Shown here one piece after another: positions 37,308 through 46,503 of a DNA stretch of 64,000 nt. The stretch lies in assembly GCF_009765905.1 (NCBI RefSeq), contig NZ_LMUO01000006.1:112676-176675 (forward strand), read 5' to 3'. The notes beneath the pieces were generated by a model. It was not told the DNA's origin, did not search any database, and saw nothing but the letters and a program-made list of their open reading frames with translations. This DNA is from Mucilaginibacter sp. L196 (lineage in GTDB: Bacteria; Bacteroidota; Bacteroidia; Sphingobacteriales; Sphingobacteriaceae). The number at the start of each line of letters is the position of its first letter. Positions within the stretch are counted from its first letter, which is position 1. Both the position numbers and the translations under genes were made by a program.

Positions 37308-38525
37308 TTAGTATTTAACAACACCTGCTGTATTAAGTACCGGTTTACCTTGCTTCAAATGTTTTTGGCGAAGCAATGCTTCCAGGTAATAATAGTCGGC
37401 ATAAATAATAGGCACATCAATTTCGCTATTTCCCGGTTTATTCCCGGTGCTGTGTAATAATAAAAAGCCTTTATCGGCATCCAAAGGAGCTTGATAGTTA
37501 TTATTAAGGCTGTTTAATATTTTATCGGCTGTCGCTTTATAAACTTTACCATTAGCACTATAAGTACTTAACTCATACAAAGCCGACGCCATTATTGCCG
37601 CCGCCGAAGCATCGCGCGGAACATTAGGGATAGCAGGATCATTAAAATCCCAGTAAGGCACAAGGTCTTTAGGTAGATTAGGATTATTGAGAATGAATTT
37701 GGCTATATTTTCTGCCTGTGTTAAATAAACTTTATTACCTGTTTCGCGGTAGCACATGGTAAAACCATATAAGCCCCACGCCTGCCCGCGCGCCCATGCA
37801 GATTCATCGGCATAGCCTTGTGCTGTTTGCTTATGTAAGACTTTGCCGGTTTCCGGGTCATAGTCAACCACGTGATATGAACTATAATCAGCACGATAAT
37901 GGTTTTTCATGGTGGTATTGGCATGAGTAACGGCTATCTTATAAAAACTGGAATCACCACTTAGTTTTGTGGCTTCGAAGAGCAATTCCAGGTTCATCAT
38001 ATTATCAATAATCACAGGATATTTCCATTTTTTATTATCCCAGGATTTGATGCAACCAACTATAGGGTTAAACCGTGTACTCAAGGTTTTAGCTGCTTCA
38101 ATAATTACTTCTTTATAATGCTCATCGTGGGTAAGCCTGTAAGCATTACCAACGCTACAGTACACCTTAAAACCCACATCGTGCGAATGGGCATCTTCTT
38201 TTTCGACCTCCATTGTATGTGTAAACACTTTGGCCTGGTCCATCCATTTCGGGTCGCCGCTATATTCGTATAGCTGCCATAGGTTGCCCGGGAAAAAGCC
38301 GGCACACCAATCACCCGGCGCTACCAAAATAAGGCTACCATCCGGATTTAATGAGCGTGGAGAAAACACATCAGCTTTTACCGATGATGCCTTTGTTTCA
38401 GCGGTATTACGCAATAATTCATCTGTTTGCTTTTCTGCAAATAAAAATGGCTTGGCTGCCTGCTGTGCAATTGAAGCCGTTGTGCATAAAGTTAAAAGTA
38501 CGCCGGCTATAGCTGTAAATTTCAT
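37308..38525 (-). CDS. GH88 unsaturated glucuronyl hydrolase
   Basis: A 405-residue exported protein (signal peptide ending near SIAQ, residue 21). The (alpha/alpha)6 fold of GH88 carries Asp116 in HSHDVGF and Asp174 in IIDNMMNLEL, the usual catalytic pair, plus ESAWARGQAWGLYGF and VPRDASAAAIMASALYEL. It hydrates the 4,5-double bond left by polysaccharide lyases, releasing the unsaturated uronate as a keto sugar. This is the natural next step after the lyases encoded downstream. It starts 15 bp after the YhcH stop codon, so they are co-transcribed. Confidence 0.93.
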   Translation of the reverse strand: MKFTAIAGVLLTLCTTASIAQQAAKPFLFAEKQTDELLRNTAETKASSVKADVFSPRSLNPDGSLILVAPGDWCAGFFPGNLWQLYEYSGDPKWMDQAKVFTHTMEVEKEDAHSHDVGFKVYCSVGNAYRLTHDEHYKEVIIEAAKTLSTRFNPIVGCIKSWDNKKWKYPVIIDNMMNLELLFEATKLSGDSSFYKIAVTHANTTMKNHYRADYSSYHVVDYDPETGKVLHKQTAQGYADESAWARGQAWGLYGFTMCYRETGNKVYLTQAENIAKFILNNPNLPKDLVPYWDFNDPAIPNVPRDASAAAIMASALYELSTYSANGKVYKATADKILNSLNNNYQAPLDADKGFLLLHSTGNKPGNSEIDVPIIYADYYYLEALLRQKHLKQGKPVLNTAGVVKY

Positions 38526-38540
38526 ATCGGGAATTATAAT

Positions 38541-39149
38541 TTATTGAACCACTTTAATTTTTATAACCAGCTTTTTCACCTCGTCATAACCATCTACCTT
38601 AATATTTGGCCGATGCGCATCCTGCGGAAAAAATAAATAAAAAGTACCGGGTTTAGCAATATAATAGGTGCCATCGGCTGTGTAATTCGCGGCATCTCTG
38701 GCTTCGTTATAAGGGGTTACCACAGTTGCAGTGCTTACCGGCGCCACCTCTATTTTTTCTTCGCCTTTAATTACATATTGTAAGTCGATGTACTTACGGT
38801 GCGATTCCCATTTTGCTTCATCAAGCGTTTTTGATGGCCCGTAGGTGATGGATGCAAAAGCATTATCACCATCAATAGGGTATTTACCTACCGATAAGGT
38901 GTCCAGGTTATGATCCTTCAAAAACTGGAATACTTTATCCCAAACGGCTTTACTGGCATGGTATTGTTTATAAAACTCCTGAGCATCAACTGATGGGGCT
39001 ACGGTTAATGAAATGCCATTGGCCCATTGTTTACTGTTAACCCATTCGCGGGCTGATTTCTCGTTAGTTTGTGCGTGTACGGTGTTTGTTGTCATTGTTG
39101 AAAAGGTAAAAGCAAGCAGCGATGCTGAAATAACAGTTAGTAATTTCAT
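38541..39149 (-). CDS. Exported YhcH/YjgK/YiaL-family protein
   Basis: A 202-residue protein. Residues 1-27 form a signal peptide (ending VHAQ). The rest is the cupin-like DUF386 fold with ESHRKYIDLQYVIKGEEKIEV and TFYLFFPQDAHRPNIKVDG; the conserved His and Glu residues of the metal site are present in these segments. YhcH/YiaL proteins are usually cytoplasmic and about 150 residues. They are linked to sialic acid or uronate sugars as isomerases or mutarotases. An exported form in an operon with GH88 suggests it works on the unsaturated uronate in the periplasm; this is inferred. First gene of the minus operon. Confidence 0.85.
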   Translation of the reverse strand: MKLLTVISASLLAFTFSTMTTNTVHAQTNEKSAREWVNSKQWANGISLTVAPSVDAQEFYKQYHASKAVWDKVFQFLKDHNLDTLSVGKYPIDGDNAFASITYGPSKTLDEAKWESHRKYIDLQYVIKGEEKIEVAPVSTATVVTPYNEARDAANYTADGTYYIAKPGTFYLFFPQDAHRPNIKVDGYDEVKKLVIKIKVVQ

Positions 39150-39204
39150 GATTAAATATTTTAATCGGTTAATTGGTTTTTATGATTAACGGTGAATACT
39201 ACCT

Positions 39205-39218
39205 GGAAATCGCTTTTA
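39205..39218. promoter_or_regulatory. Candidate LacI-family operator, weak copy
   Basis: GGAAATCGCTTTTA is an imperfect palindrome with the central CG typical of LacI-family operators and matches the stronger site at 40730 at most arm positions. It lies 56 bp upstream of the YhcH start codon, in the leader of that transcript. Confidence 0.35.
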
Positions 39219-39250
39219 GAACCTATCGCTTTATTTTACCCTATCCTCCT

Positions 39251-39273
39251 CCTTTCCCTATCCTAGGGAAAGG
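39251..39273. repeat. Perfect 10-bp inverted repeat with 3-nt spacer
   Basis: CCTTTCCCTA, spacer TCC, TAGGGAAAGG. It lies in the 300-nt leader of the polyuronate operon. It could be a protein-binding site or an RNA hairpin; there is no T-tract on either side, so it is unlikely to be a terminator. Confidence 0.6.
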
Positions 39274-39434
39274 TATCACACAAGTCCCCCGCATTCTACA
39301 TTGAGGGGATTAAAGCCAGCTACAAGATGTTTAAAACTCTTAAAAGCAATTTTACTGGTGAATACTCCCGTTAATTTAATCCAATATTACAATCTATCTT
39401 TTTAATATAGATGGGGTAGGCCACTATATTTCTA

Positions 39435-39482
39435 CGCAATCGTTTTAGTAACAAATTTAATATAGAGGTAATAGGCCCTCAA
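39435..39482 (-). promoter_or_regulatory. Promoter of polyuronate operon with overlapping LacI-like site
   Basis: On the minus strand TAAATTTG (39459-39452) is a perfect TAnnTTTG -7 box, and TTG at 39482-39480 lies 20 bp upstream at the -33 position. The palindrome-like CGCAATCGTTTTAG at 39435-39448, with the central CG expected of LacI operators, covers the likely transcription start. This is a classic place for repression by the LacI protein encoded divergently at 39591. Confidence 0.5.
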
Positions 39483-39590
39483 CATTCCTGAATTGAGGTA
39501 AAGTTCGATTAAGTTATCAATCTTCATTTAACTTTTTATATATTGTACCCTATGCTTGGGGTTCAATAATCTGCAGGCTATTGATACAAT

Positions 39591-40628
39591 ATGAATTTTA
39601 ACGCGGTTACAATAAGAGACATTGCAAAGGAGCTAAACCTGTCTGTTTCAACAGTGTCGAAAGCATTACGCGATAGTTATGAGATTAGTGAGAAAACCAA
39701 AAAACTGGTTGTAGAATGCGCGCGAAAAAATAATTATCGCCCAAATCCCATAGCACAAAGTTTAAAACAGGGCAATACTAAATCCATCGGCATCGTTGTT
39801 TCTACCATTGAGAATCAATTTTTTTCGCAGGTTATTAATGGTATCGAGTCCGTAGCCCATAAAGAAGGCTATAATGTTATTATAACCCAAACACATGAAT
39901 CATACGATCTGGAAGTAAAGAATGTAAACCACCTTACATCAAGATCAATTGATGGTTTACTGATATCGCTCTCTACTGAAACGCCCGATGTTGAACATTT
40001 GAAAACACTGCATGCCCAGGGCCTGCCAATGGTATTTTTTGACCGGGTAACTGAAGAAATAAATACTCATAAAGTAATTTCAGATAATTATAAAGGTGCC
40101 TATGATGCCACCAAGCATCTTATTGATTCAGGTTTCCGGCGGATAGCGCATATTACCAGCCCCCCCAATATTTCAATTACTAAAGAAAGATTGGCTGGTT
40201 ACAAGGCCGCCCTTGCCGATGCAGGCATTTTTACACCGGATTATTACATTAGCTATTGCCCGCATGGCGGAAGAGATATTAGCGAAATTGAGAACGCGCT
40301 CAATTTTTTGCTGAATCTTGAAGATAAGCCGGATGCTATATTTACAACATCGGATAGGATTACTACCACAACTATATTCTTATTAAATAAACTAAAAGTA
40401 GCCATACCAGCAGACGTTGCTTTAGTTGGTTATACCAATACCACCCTTGCCGATGTTTTAAATCCCCCACTAAGCTCTGTTCATCAACAAGGGTTTGAGA
40501 TTGGCCAAAAAGCAACCGAGATGTTGCTAAGCCTTATTAAAAGTAAATGGCCCGTTACAGAGTTTGAAACCGTTGTTTTACCAACCCATTTATTCATACG
40601 GGAATCATCCACAAAAACAAAGAAATAA
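39591..40628 (+). CDS. LacI-family transcription regulator
   Basis: A 345-residue regulator of normal length. The N-terminal HTH and hinge are clear: VTIRDIAKELNLSVSTVSKA, then YEISEKTKKLVVECARK and NYRPNPIAQSL. The rest is the periplasmic-binding-protein-like sensor (SIGIVVSTIENQFFSQVING, VALVGYTNTTLADVLNPPLS) with a C-terminal arm typical of Bacteroidota members. It probably responds to a uronate catabolite and controls both the minus operon and the plus-strand SusCD set. LacI-type palindromes occur in both upstream regions. It is transcribed divergently from YhcH. Confidence 0.93.
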   Translation: MNFNAVTIRDIAKELNLSVSTVSKALRDSYEISEKTKKLVVECARKNNYRPNPIAQSLKQGNTKSIGIVVSTIENQFFSQVINGIESVAHKEGYNVIITQTHESYDLEVKNVNHLTSRSIDGLLISLSTETPDVEHLKTLHAQGLPMVFFDRVTEEINTHKVISDNYKGAYDATKHLIDSGFRRIAHITSPPNISITKERLAGYKAALADAGIFTPDYYISYCPHGGRDISEIENALNFLLNLEDKPDAIFTTSDRITTTTIFLLNKLKVAIPADVALVGYTNTTLADVLNPPLSSVHQQGFEIGQKATEMLLSLIKSKWPVTEFETVVLPTHLFIRESSTKTKK

Positions 40629-40729
40629 ACCACTGTATTTGCCTATAAAATGAATATACTTAGTGTTTTGAACTTTGTTATATTTATTTTCAATCAGCTT
40701 ATTAATATTGTTCCATAATATTATTTCTC

Positions 40730-40743
40730 CGAAAACGATTTCG
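40730..40743. promoter_or_regulatory. Candidate LacI-family operator, strong copy
   Basis: CGAAAACGATTTCG is a near-perfect palindrome around a central CG, the classic shape of a LacI-family site. It lies 125 bp upstream of the DUF4350-like gene. A -7-like TAATTTTG is found at 40797-40804 with no clear -33 element. Confidence 0.6.
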
Positions 40744-40867
40744 TAAATAAATAAGCCGAAGCGCTATAAAACAAAGCTTAATAACCTAATTTTGATTAGT
40801 GCAGATAGTGAAATACCAACTATTTTAATCCAATTATAAACCACTGCATATATTAAATTATTATTAA

Positions 40868-41653
40868 ATGATACGCAAAATAATTCTTTGTGCCTCCTTC
40901 GTGTTATTAAGCATTACTAATTCAGTATTTGCCCAAAGGGTAACACTTGATTATTTTTTTAACCACGAGGTACATACGGTTAAAGGGGTAACAACCCGGT
41001 ACCATTATTTATGGACAGATAAGGCCAGCAGCGGGTTCTCCATATGGGGTGATATATTCAAAAACCAGGGAGCAACTTTAGATACATTAGGCGTTGCTCC
41101 TACTGTTCAAAATTTAAAAGGATCGGCTGTATACATTATTGTTGACCCGGATACTAAAAAGGAAAATCCCAACCCCAACTATATTAATGCACAGGATGCC
41201 GACCAGATTGCCCAATGGGTAAAAGCCGGAGGTGTACTTGTTTTAATGGCTAATGATAGTGCAAACGTAGAGTTACCCCACTTTAACATACTTACCGCGC
41301 ATTTTGGAATGCATTTTAATGACGACCTGCAAAACCATGTGATTGATGACAAGCATTTTGCCGATGGAACTGTGGTAATAGCTAATAACCCAATATTTAA
41401 AACCGCAAAACAGGTTTTCTTGAAAGATGTATGTAGTATTGGCCTTACCGGAAATGCTAAACCGGCATTACGTGCAACAAACGGGGCTGTTATAGCGGCA
41501 ATTGCACATTATGGTAAAGGAGTTGTATTTGCCGTAGGCGACCCTTGGTTTTATAATGAATATGTTAACGGGCGTTTGCCGGCAGGTTATGAAAATGATA
41601 AAGCCGCCAATGATCTTGCAAGCTGGCTATTGAGCCAGGCGACTAAAAAATAA
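40868..41653 (+). CDS. Exported DUF4350-like protein of the polyuronate PUL
   Basis: A 261-residue protein with a signal peptide ending near VFAQ (residue 22). The body resembles the DUF4350/glutamine-amidotransferase-like fold: a beta-alpha pattern with GSAVYIIVDPDT, IAQWVKAGGVLVLMANDSAN and YGKGVVFAVGDPWFYNEYV. Homologous domains are often attached to GH88 or GH105 unsaturated-uronyl hydrolases in Bacteroidota, so a supporting role in unsaturated uronide processing is plausible, but the chemistry is unknown. It precedes the SusC gene; a hairpin lies between them. Confidence 0.7.
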   Translation: MIRKIILCASFVLLSITNSVFAQRVTLDYFFNHEVHTVKGVTTRYHYLWTDKASSGFSIWGDIFKNQGATLDTLGVAPTVQNLKGSAVYIIVDPDTKKENPNPNYINAQDADQIAQWVKAGGVLVLMANDSANVELPHFNILTAHFGMHFNDDLQNHVIDDKHFADGTVVIANNPIFKTAKQVFLKDVCSIGLTGNAKPALRATNGAVIAAIAHYGKGVVFAVGDPWFYNEYVNGRLPAGYENDKAANDLASWLLSQATKK

Positions 41654-41713
41654 ATAATGTAAACAGAATTTAAAATTTAAACGAATGTAAAATCCAGTGC
41701 ACATTTAAAAAAT

Positions 41714-41747
41714 AAAAACCGGCAGTGTTGCAACCACTCCGGCTTTT
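41714..41747 (+). terminator. Hairpin between DUF4350-like gene and SusC gene
   Basis: AAAACCGGcAGTG and CACTCCGGcTTTT can pair with two bulges around a 7-nt loop, ending in four T. It may be a weak terminator or attenuator before the SusC start at 41853. Confidence 0.45.
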
Positions 41748-41852
41748 AAAAGTCCCCCATTTCAGATTAGCTAAAAAATGAAACAACAGAAGTTGTACGG
41801 GGCTTTTTTTTGTCAAAAATATAGAAAAATATTCAACATTAACACAACTCGT

Positions 41853-44800
41853 ATGAAGAAAAGAGCTTTACACATTGAAATCATTAAGCATACCTTTTTG
41901 CCTATACTGCCAATATTTTTATTGGCAAGCACTGCCCTGGCAAATGGTTCCGGCAGAATAATAACTATCAACAAAGATGTTGTTAGCACAGGAACATCAT
42001 TAAAAGGTATAAAAAGTAACGATCATATTAAAGTGACAGGATCAGTTACAGACGAAAGGAATTTGGCTATACCAGGAGCTGTGATTATGATTAAGGGGAC
42101 CAACATCGGCACTACAAGCGACGCGGATGGCAAGTATTCAATATCGGTGGATGAAAATGCCACTTTAGTATTCACCTCCGTAGGTTACTTAACCAAAGAG
42201 ATCGAAGTAAAAAAACGATCAAAAATTGATGTGCAGTTGGTAACCGATTCTAAAAACCTAAACGAGGTAGTAGTAGTTGGTTATGGCACGCAAAAGAAAC
42301 GTGATATTACCGGTGCTGTTGGATCTGTAGGGCTTACCGATGTGGCAAAAACACCGGTATTTGGTACCGGCCAACTTTTAGAAGGCCAGGTGGCTGGTGT
42401 ACAGGTAACGCAAACAAACTCACAGCCGGGCGCTTCATTTACCGTTAGGATACGCGGCACAAACTCTATTAACTATTCCAGCGATCCATTATATGTGGTT
42501 GATGGTTTTGCAGGTGCCGATATTACCGCGTTAAACCCTAATGATATTGCATCAATGGATGTATTGAAAGACGCGTCATCGACAGCAATTTACGGTAACC
42601 GTGGTGCTAATGGTGTGGTTATTATTACCACCAAATCAGGTTCGGCAGGTAAACAGACAGTAACCGCGGATGTTTATAATGGTGTGCAGGATGTAGGCCG
42701 TACATTGCCTATGATGAATGCACCGGAGTTTGCTACTTATCTTAATAGGGTAACTGCCTACAACAATCAATATAATACTACACAAACAGCTTTACCATAC
42801 ACCCAGGCGCAAATTGACGCGATGGGCCCGGGTACAAACTGGCAAAAAGCGCTTTTTAGACAAGCACCTATAGTTAATGCTAACGGGGCTATTAGCGGCG
42901 GCTCAGCGGATAGCAAATATTTTATAAGCATGGGTTATTTTGGTCAGGATGGTATCATCCTGAATTCTGGTTACAAACGTGGCAACCTGCGTTTTAACTT
43001 CAACCATAATATCAGCAGTAAATTAACCTTTGGCTTAAGCTCACAACTATCCTATAGTCAGCAAAATTTGGCTAACGTGAATACCAACGGTGGCAGCACC
43101 GGCGGTACATTGCTTGATGCCTTACGTATAAGCCCAATTGTGCCAATATATGATAATACAGGCGCTTACACTTTTGAGAATGGCCCTAATGGCTATGTTG
43201 ATTTGGTTGGTAACCCTATTGCCGCAGCCGAATTAAATACTGACATAAGTAAAACTTTTAGAGTATTTGTAAACAGCTTTTTAGATTATGAGATTATTAA
43301 GGACCTTAAGCTGAAGGTTAGTGTTGGTACAGATGATAGTTTTAATCGTGAAGATATCTTCAGGCCAAATACTACCTATTTGGGTTTAACTACCAACGGA
43401 TATGCACAAATAAATAACCCAATAAACTTTAACTGGTTAAATGAAAATACGCTTACTTATACCAGGCAAATTGATAAAAACCAAACAATAACCGCACTGG
43501 CGGGCTATACTTTTCAGCAGTTTAAATACACAACAAGTTCTGCTATAGCGCAATCGCTTACCACCAATAATTTAGGTACAGATAATTTAGGTGTTGGCGG
43601 GAGCTTGTCGTCATCCTCATCAACCAACAGCAATTCATTAGAGTCGTTTCTGGGCAGGATCAATTATAGCTTTATGGATAAGTACCTGTTAACGGCATCT
43701 ATCCGTCGTGATGGTTCATCGGTATTAGGTTCAGCTCATGATTTCGGTGTTTTCCCATCAGGAGCATTAGCCTGGCGTATTTCAAGCGAGGACTTTATGA
43801 AAGATGTAACCGCTATAAGTGATTTAAAATTACGTGTGGGTTATGGTATCACAGGTAACTCTAATATTCCCGCATATTCATCATTATCTCAATACGGGTT
43901 TAATAATTATGTACTTAATGGTAGCCGCGTAGTTGGCACATCGCCCAATAATATTGGCAATACCAACTTGCAATGGGAACAAACAGCATCAACCAATATT
44001 GGTTTGGATTTAGGTTTGTTAAAAAACCGGATCACATTTAATGCTGATTGGTATGACAAAAAAACCACTAAGCTTCTGTTTAATGAACCGATACCGGCAT
44101 CAAGCGGCTTTAACACAGTGTTAGAAAACATAGGCGCGGTATCAAATAAAGGTATCGAGCTTTCATTAAACACCATTAACATCCAGCAGCAAAATATCAG
44201 GTGGTCAACCAATTTTAACTTTTCGCGCAACGTTAATAAAATCTTAAGCTTAGGTGGTGTACAGTCTCAACTTACCGGTAACGTAAGCTCCAGTTTATAC
44301 CCTGGTGGGCAAAATTCAGGTATATTAGAGGTTGGCCAGCCAATTGGCGCGTTCTACGGCTACAAGTTTGAAGGTATATGGCAAAGCCAGGCACAAATTA
44401 CCGCAAGCGGAACTAAAGAAGCTGTTAAACCAGGTGACCCACGCTATGCTGACCTGAATGGCGACAACAACATTACAGCCGCCGACAGAACCATTATTGG
44501 TTACGCCGTACCTAAGTTTAACTATGGTTTTAGCAGTAATTTAACCGTACAGCGCTTTAACCTATTCGTGTTGATACAGGGTGTATATGGTAATCAAATA
44601 TTAAATGAGAATTTAATAGAATCTGAAAACGGTACCACTAACGATAACAAACAAGCTTATGTATTGACCCAAAGCTGGAATGGCCCCGGAACCAGCAATA
44701 CCTTACCAAGTGTAGGCAGCACCCTGCGCCGCAGCTTAGGCCCAACAAGTGATGTGCTTGAACCAGGCAGTTACCTGCGCTTTAAAACCATCACGCTGTC

Positions 44801-45017
44801 ATATGATTTGCCTTTACCTAAACTTACCAGTGTATTTAAAAGCGCCAGCATTTACGTTACAGGGCAAAACTTAATTACCGTAACCAAATACAAAGGTTAT
44901 GACCCTGAAGTTGATTCATACTCCAACTCAAGCGGCAACTATACATCATTAGGTACTGATTATAACCCATACCCTAATGTGCGTACTTATTTATTAGGTG
45001 TAAGATTTGGTTTTTAA
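41853..45017 (+). CDS. SusC/RagA-family TonB-dependent transporter of the polyuronate PUL
   Basis: I choose the ATG at 41853 because it gives a normal signal peptide (MKKRALHIEI then a hydrophobic core to about residue 32); the in-frame Met at 41778 would add 25 residues of charged leader. The mature protein has a carboxypeptidase-regulatory-like domain (KVTGSVTDERNLAIPGAVIM), the motif LNEVVVVGYGTQKKRDITGA, the plug with DVLKDASSTAIYGNRGANGV, and a 22-strand barrel ending LLGVRFGF. It imports oligosaccharides with the SusD protein encoded 18 bp downstream. Uronate-oligosaccharide transport is inferred from the operon. Confidence 0.95.
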   Translation: MKKRALHIEIIKHTFLPILPIFLLASTALANGSGRIITINKDVVSTGTSLKGIKSNDHIKVTGSVTDERNLAIPGAVIMIKGTNIGTTSDADGKYSISVDENATLVFTSVGYLTKEIEVKKRSKIDVQLVTDSKNLNEVVVVGYGTQKKRDITGAVGSVGLTDVAKTPVFGTGQLLEGQVAGVQVTQTNSQPGASFTVRIRGTNSINYSSDPLYVVDGFAGADITALNPNDIASMDVLKDASSTAIYGNRGANGVVIITTKSGSAGKQTVTADVYNGVQDVGRTLPMMNAPEFATYLNRVTAYNNQYNTTQTALPYTQAQIDAMGPGTNWQKALFRQAPIVNANGAISGGSADSKYFISMGYFGQDGIILNSGYKRGNLRFNFNHNISSKLTFGLSSQLSYSQQNLANVNTNGGSTGGTLLDALRISPIVPIYDNTGAYTFENGPNGYVDLVGNPIAAAELNTDISKTFRVFVNSFLDYEIIKDLKLKVSVGTDDSFNREDIFRPNTTYLGLTTNGYAQINNPINFNWLNENTLTYTRQIDKNQTITALAGYTFQQFKYTTSSAIAQSLTTNNLGTDNLGVGGSLSSSSSTNSNSLESFLGRINYSFMDKYLLTASIRRDGSSVLGSAHDFGVFPSGALAWRISSEDFMKDVTAISDLKLRVGYGITGNSNIPAYSSLSQYGFNNYVLNGSRVVGTSPNNIGNTNLQWEQTASTNIGLDLGLLKNRITFNADWYDKKTTKLLFNEPIPASSGFNTVLENIGAVSNKGIELSLNTINIQQQNIRWSTNFNFSRNVNKILSLGGVQSQLTGNVSSSLYPGGQNSGILEVGQPIGAFYGYKFEGIWQSQAQITASGTKEAVKPGDPRYADLNGDNNITAADRTIIGYAVPKFNYGFSSNLTVQRFNLFVLIQGVYGNQILNENLIESENGTTNDNKQAYVLTQSWNGPGTSNTLPSVGSTLRRSLGPTSDVLEPGSYLRFKTITLSYDLPLPKLTSVFKSASIYVTGQNLITVTKYKGYDPEVDSYSNSSGNYTSLGTDYNPYPNVRTYLLGVRFGF

Positions 45018-45035
45018 TTATTAGAGATAAAAGAC

Positions 45036-46493
45036 ATGAAAAAGATATATATATTATTAGCTGCCGGTGCAATGTTTACCATGGCAGCATGCAAAAAGGC
45101 ACTGACAGAAAAGCCCTACAGCATTTTAACCAATGCCAATTTTTACCAAAATGCTAATGACGCGCAATCAGCTTTGGTTGGGGTGTTTAGCCAATTACAA
45201 CCGCAGGCTTATTACCAGCGAACAGTTTATATAATGAGTGATTTATCTGGTGATGAAATGATACCCCTGTTAACACAAAACCAGGAACGTATTGATATGT
45301 ATAAAGTTCAATATACATCGTCAAACATCGAGATCAACAACTGGTATACCAATAGCTACAAGTTAATTAGCCGGGCAAATGATGTTATTGTTAATGTACC
45401 GGGTATTACAATGGATATACCTACTAAAAACAATATTTTAGGTAATGCCATGTTTTTACGCGGCATGGCCTATTTTGATTTGGTTAGGAGTTTTGGTGAT
45501 GTACCGTTGATATTGAAACCAATTACTAGCGCCACTGACCCGAACTTATATCCTTCGCGTACAGCATCAAGTGCCATTTATACACAAATTATAAGCGATT
45601 TGAAATATGCCGAAGCTAACTGCTATACTGAAGACAAAATAACCGCTGCTAATAAAGGCGAAGTTTCATCAGGAGCAGCATCAGCAATGTTGGCGAGGGT
45701 TTATTTGCAGCGTGCAAGTACCACTTTTGCAGCATCGGATGATAATACGAATGCCCTGGCAGAATGTAATAAAGTCATCAATGGCGGCTTATACAAACTA
45801 ATGCCGAATTATAGCGATGTATTTAACTGGACGCTGAAATACTTTCCCGCGCAAACTGAAGTTATATTCGCGGTACAGTTTGGCGCTAACAATACCAGCA
45901 CTACACAAAATATAACCGTACGTATGTTTTCACCAGCTGCGCTAGGTGGTTCAGGATCATTTAACGCGAATCCATATTTGTTAAATAGCGTGTATGATAA
46001 AGGCGATGTACGAAAAACATGGAATGTTTCTAACAACGTAGCCGGTGTTATCGTTACTCCATACATTTATAAATACCGCGACCCGCAATGGGTTAAGGGT
46101 AGCAATAACTCGCAAATGAACTGGATAGTATTACGCTACTCGGATGTGCTGATGATGCAATCAGAAGCGATGAATAATATTAACGCAAGCGATCCAAACA
46201 AATTTAACGGGCTTAATTTAGTAAGAACAAGAGCTGGTTTAGGTGCTACGCAGATGCTTAGTTTAGCTAACACCCCTACTTCGGCCGCATTTGTTGATAC
46301 CTTATTGCGCGATCGTTTAAGAGAGCTTTGCGTTGAGGGACACCGTCGTTGGGATTTGATTCGTTTAGGTCAATTTGCATCCGTTGAACAGGCTGTAAAT
46401 GGGTTTACAGTTAGTCCAAACCAATATTTATTGCCGCTGCCTCAAACAGAGATAGATGCCAACAAAAATTTAAAACAAAACCCTGGATATTAA
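45036..46493 (+). CDS. SusD/RagB-family lipoprotein of the polyuronate PUL
   Basis: A 485-residue lipoprotein with lipobox Cys19 (MAACKKAL). SusD features include SALVGVFSQLQPQAYYQR near the N-terminus, AMFLRGMAYFDLVRSFGDVP in the TPR-like core, and the C-terminal VLRYSDVLMMQSEAMN and LCVEGHRRWDLIRLG. It caps the adjacent SusC channel at the outer membrane and should bind uronate oligosaccharides. It lies 18 bp after SusC and 10 bp before the lyase gene, so all three are one transcript. Confidence 0.95.
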   Translation: MKKIYILLAAGAMFTMAACKKALTEKPYSILTNANFYQNANDAQSALVGVFSQLQPQAYYQRTVYIMSDLSGDEMIPLLTQNQERIDMYKVQYTSSNIEINNWYTNSYKLISRANDVIVNVPGITMDIPTKNNILGNAMFLRGMAYFDLVRSFGDVPLILKPITSATDPNLYPSRTASSAIYTQIISDLKYAEANCYTEDKITAANKGEVSSGAASAMLARVYLQRASTTFAASDDNTNALAECNKVINGGLYKLMPNYSDVFNWTLKYFPAQTEVIFAVQFGANNTSTTQNITVRMFSPAALGGSGSFNANPYLLNSVYDKGDVRKTWNVSNNVAGVIVTPYIYKYRDPQWVKGSNNSQMNWIVLRYSDVLMMQSEAMNNINASDPNKFNGLNLVRTRAGLGATQMLSLANTPTSAAFVDTLLRDRLRELCVEGHRRWDLIRLGQFASVEQAVNGFTVSPNQYLLPLPQTEIDANKNLKQNPGY

Positions 46494-46503
46494 GCTCCAC
46501 AAT

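Larger units (their letters stand above)
39150..39590. other. Divergent regulatory region between polyuronate operon and lacI-type gene
   Basis: A 440-bp spacer with a canonical minus-strand promoter (39435-39482), two LacI-like palindromes and a perfect 10-bp inverted repeat at 39251-39273. I see no coding sequence. The minus transcript would carry a leader of about 300 nt. Confidence 0.6.

Noticed and set aside
37069..37311. Open frame encoding a Cys/Arg-rich peptide across 37225-37306
   Set aside because: Most of it is the translation of the palindromic repeat. It has no start signal and runs through a non-coding gap.
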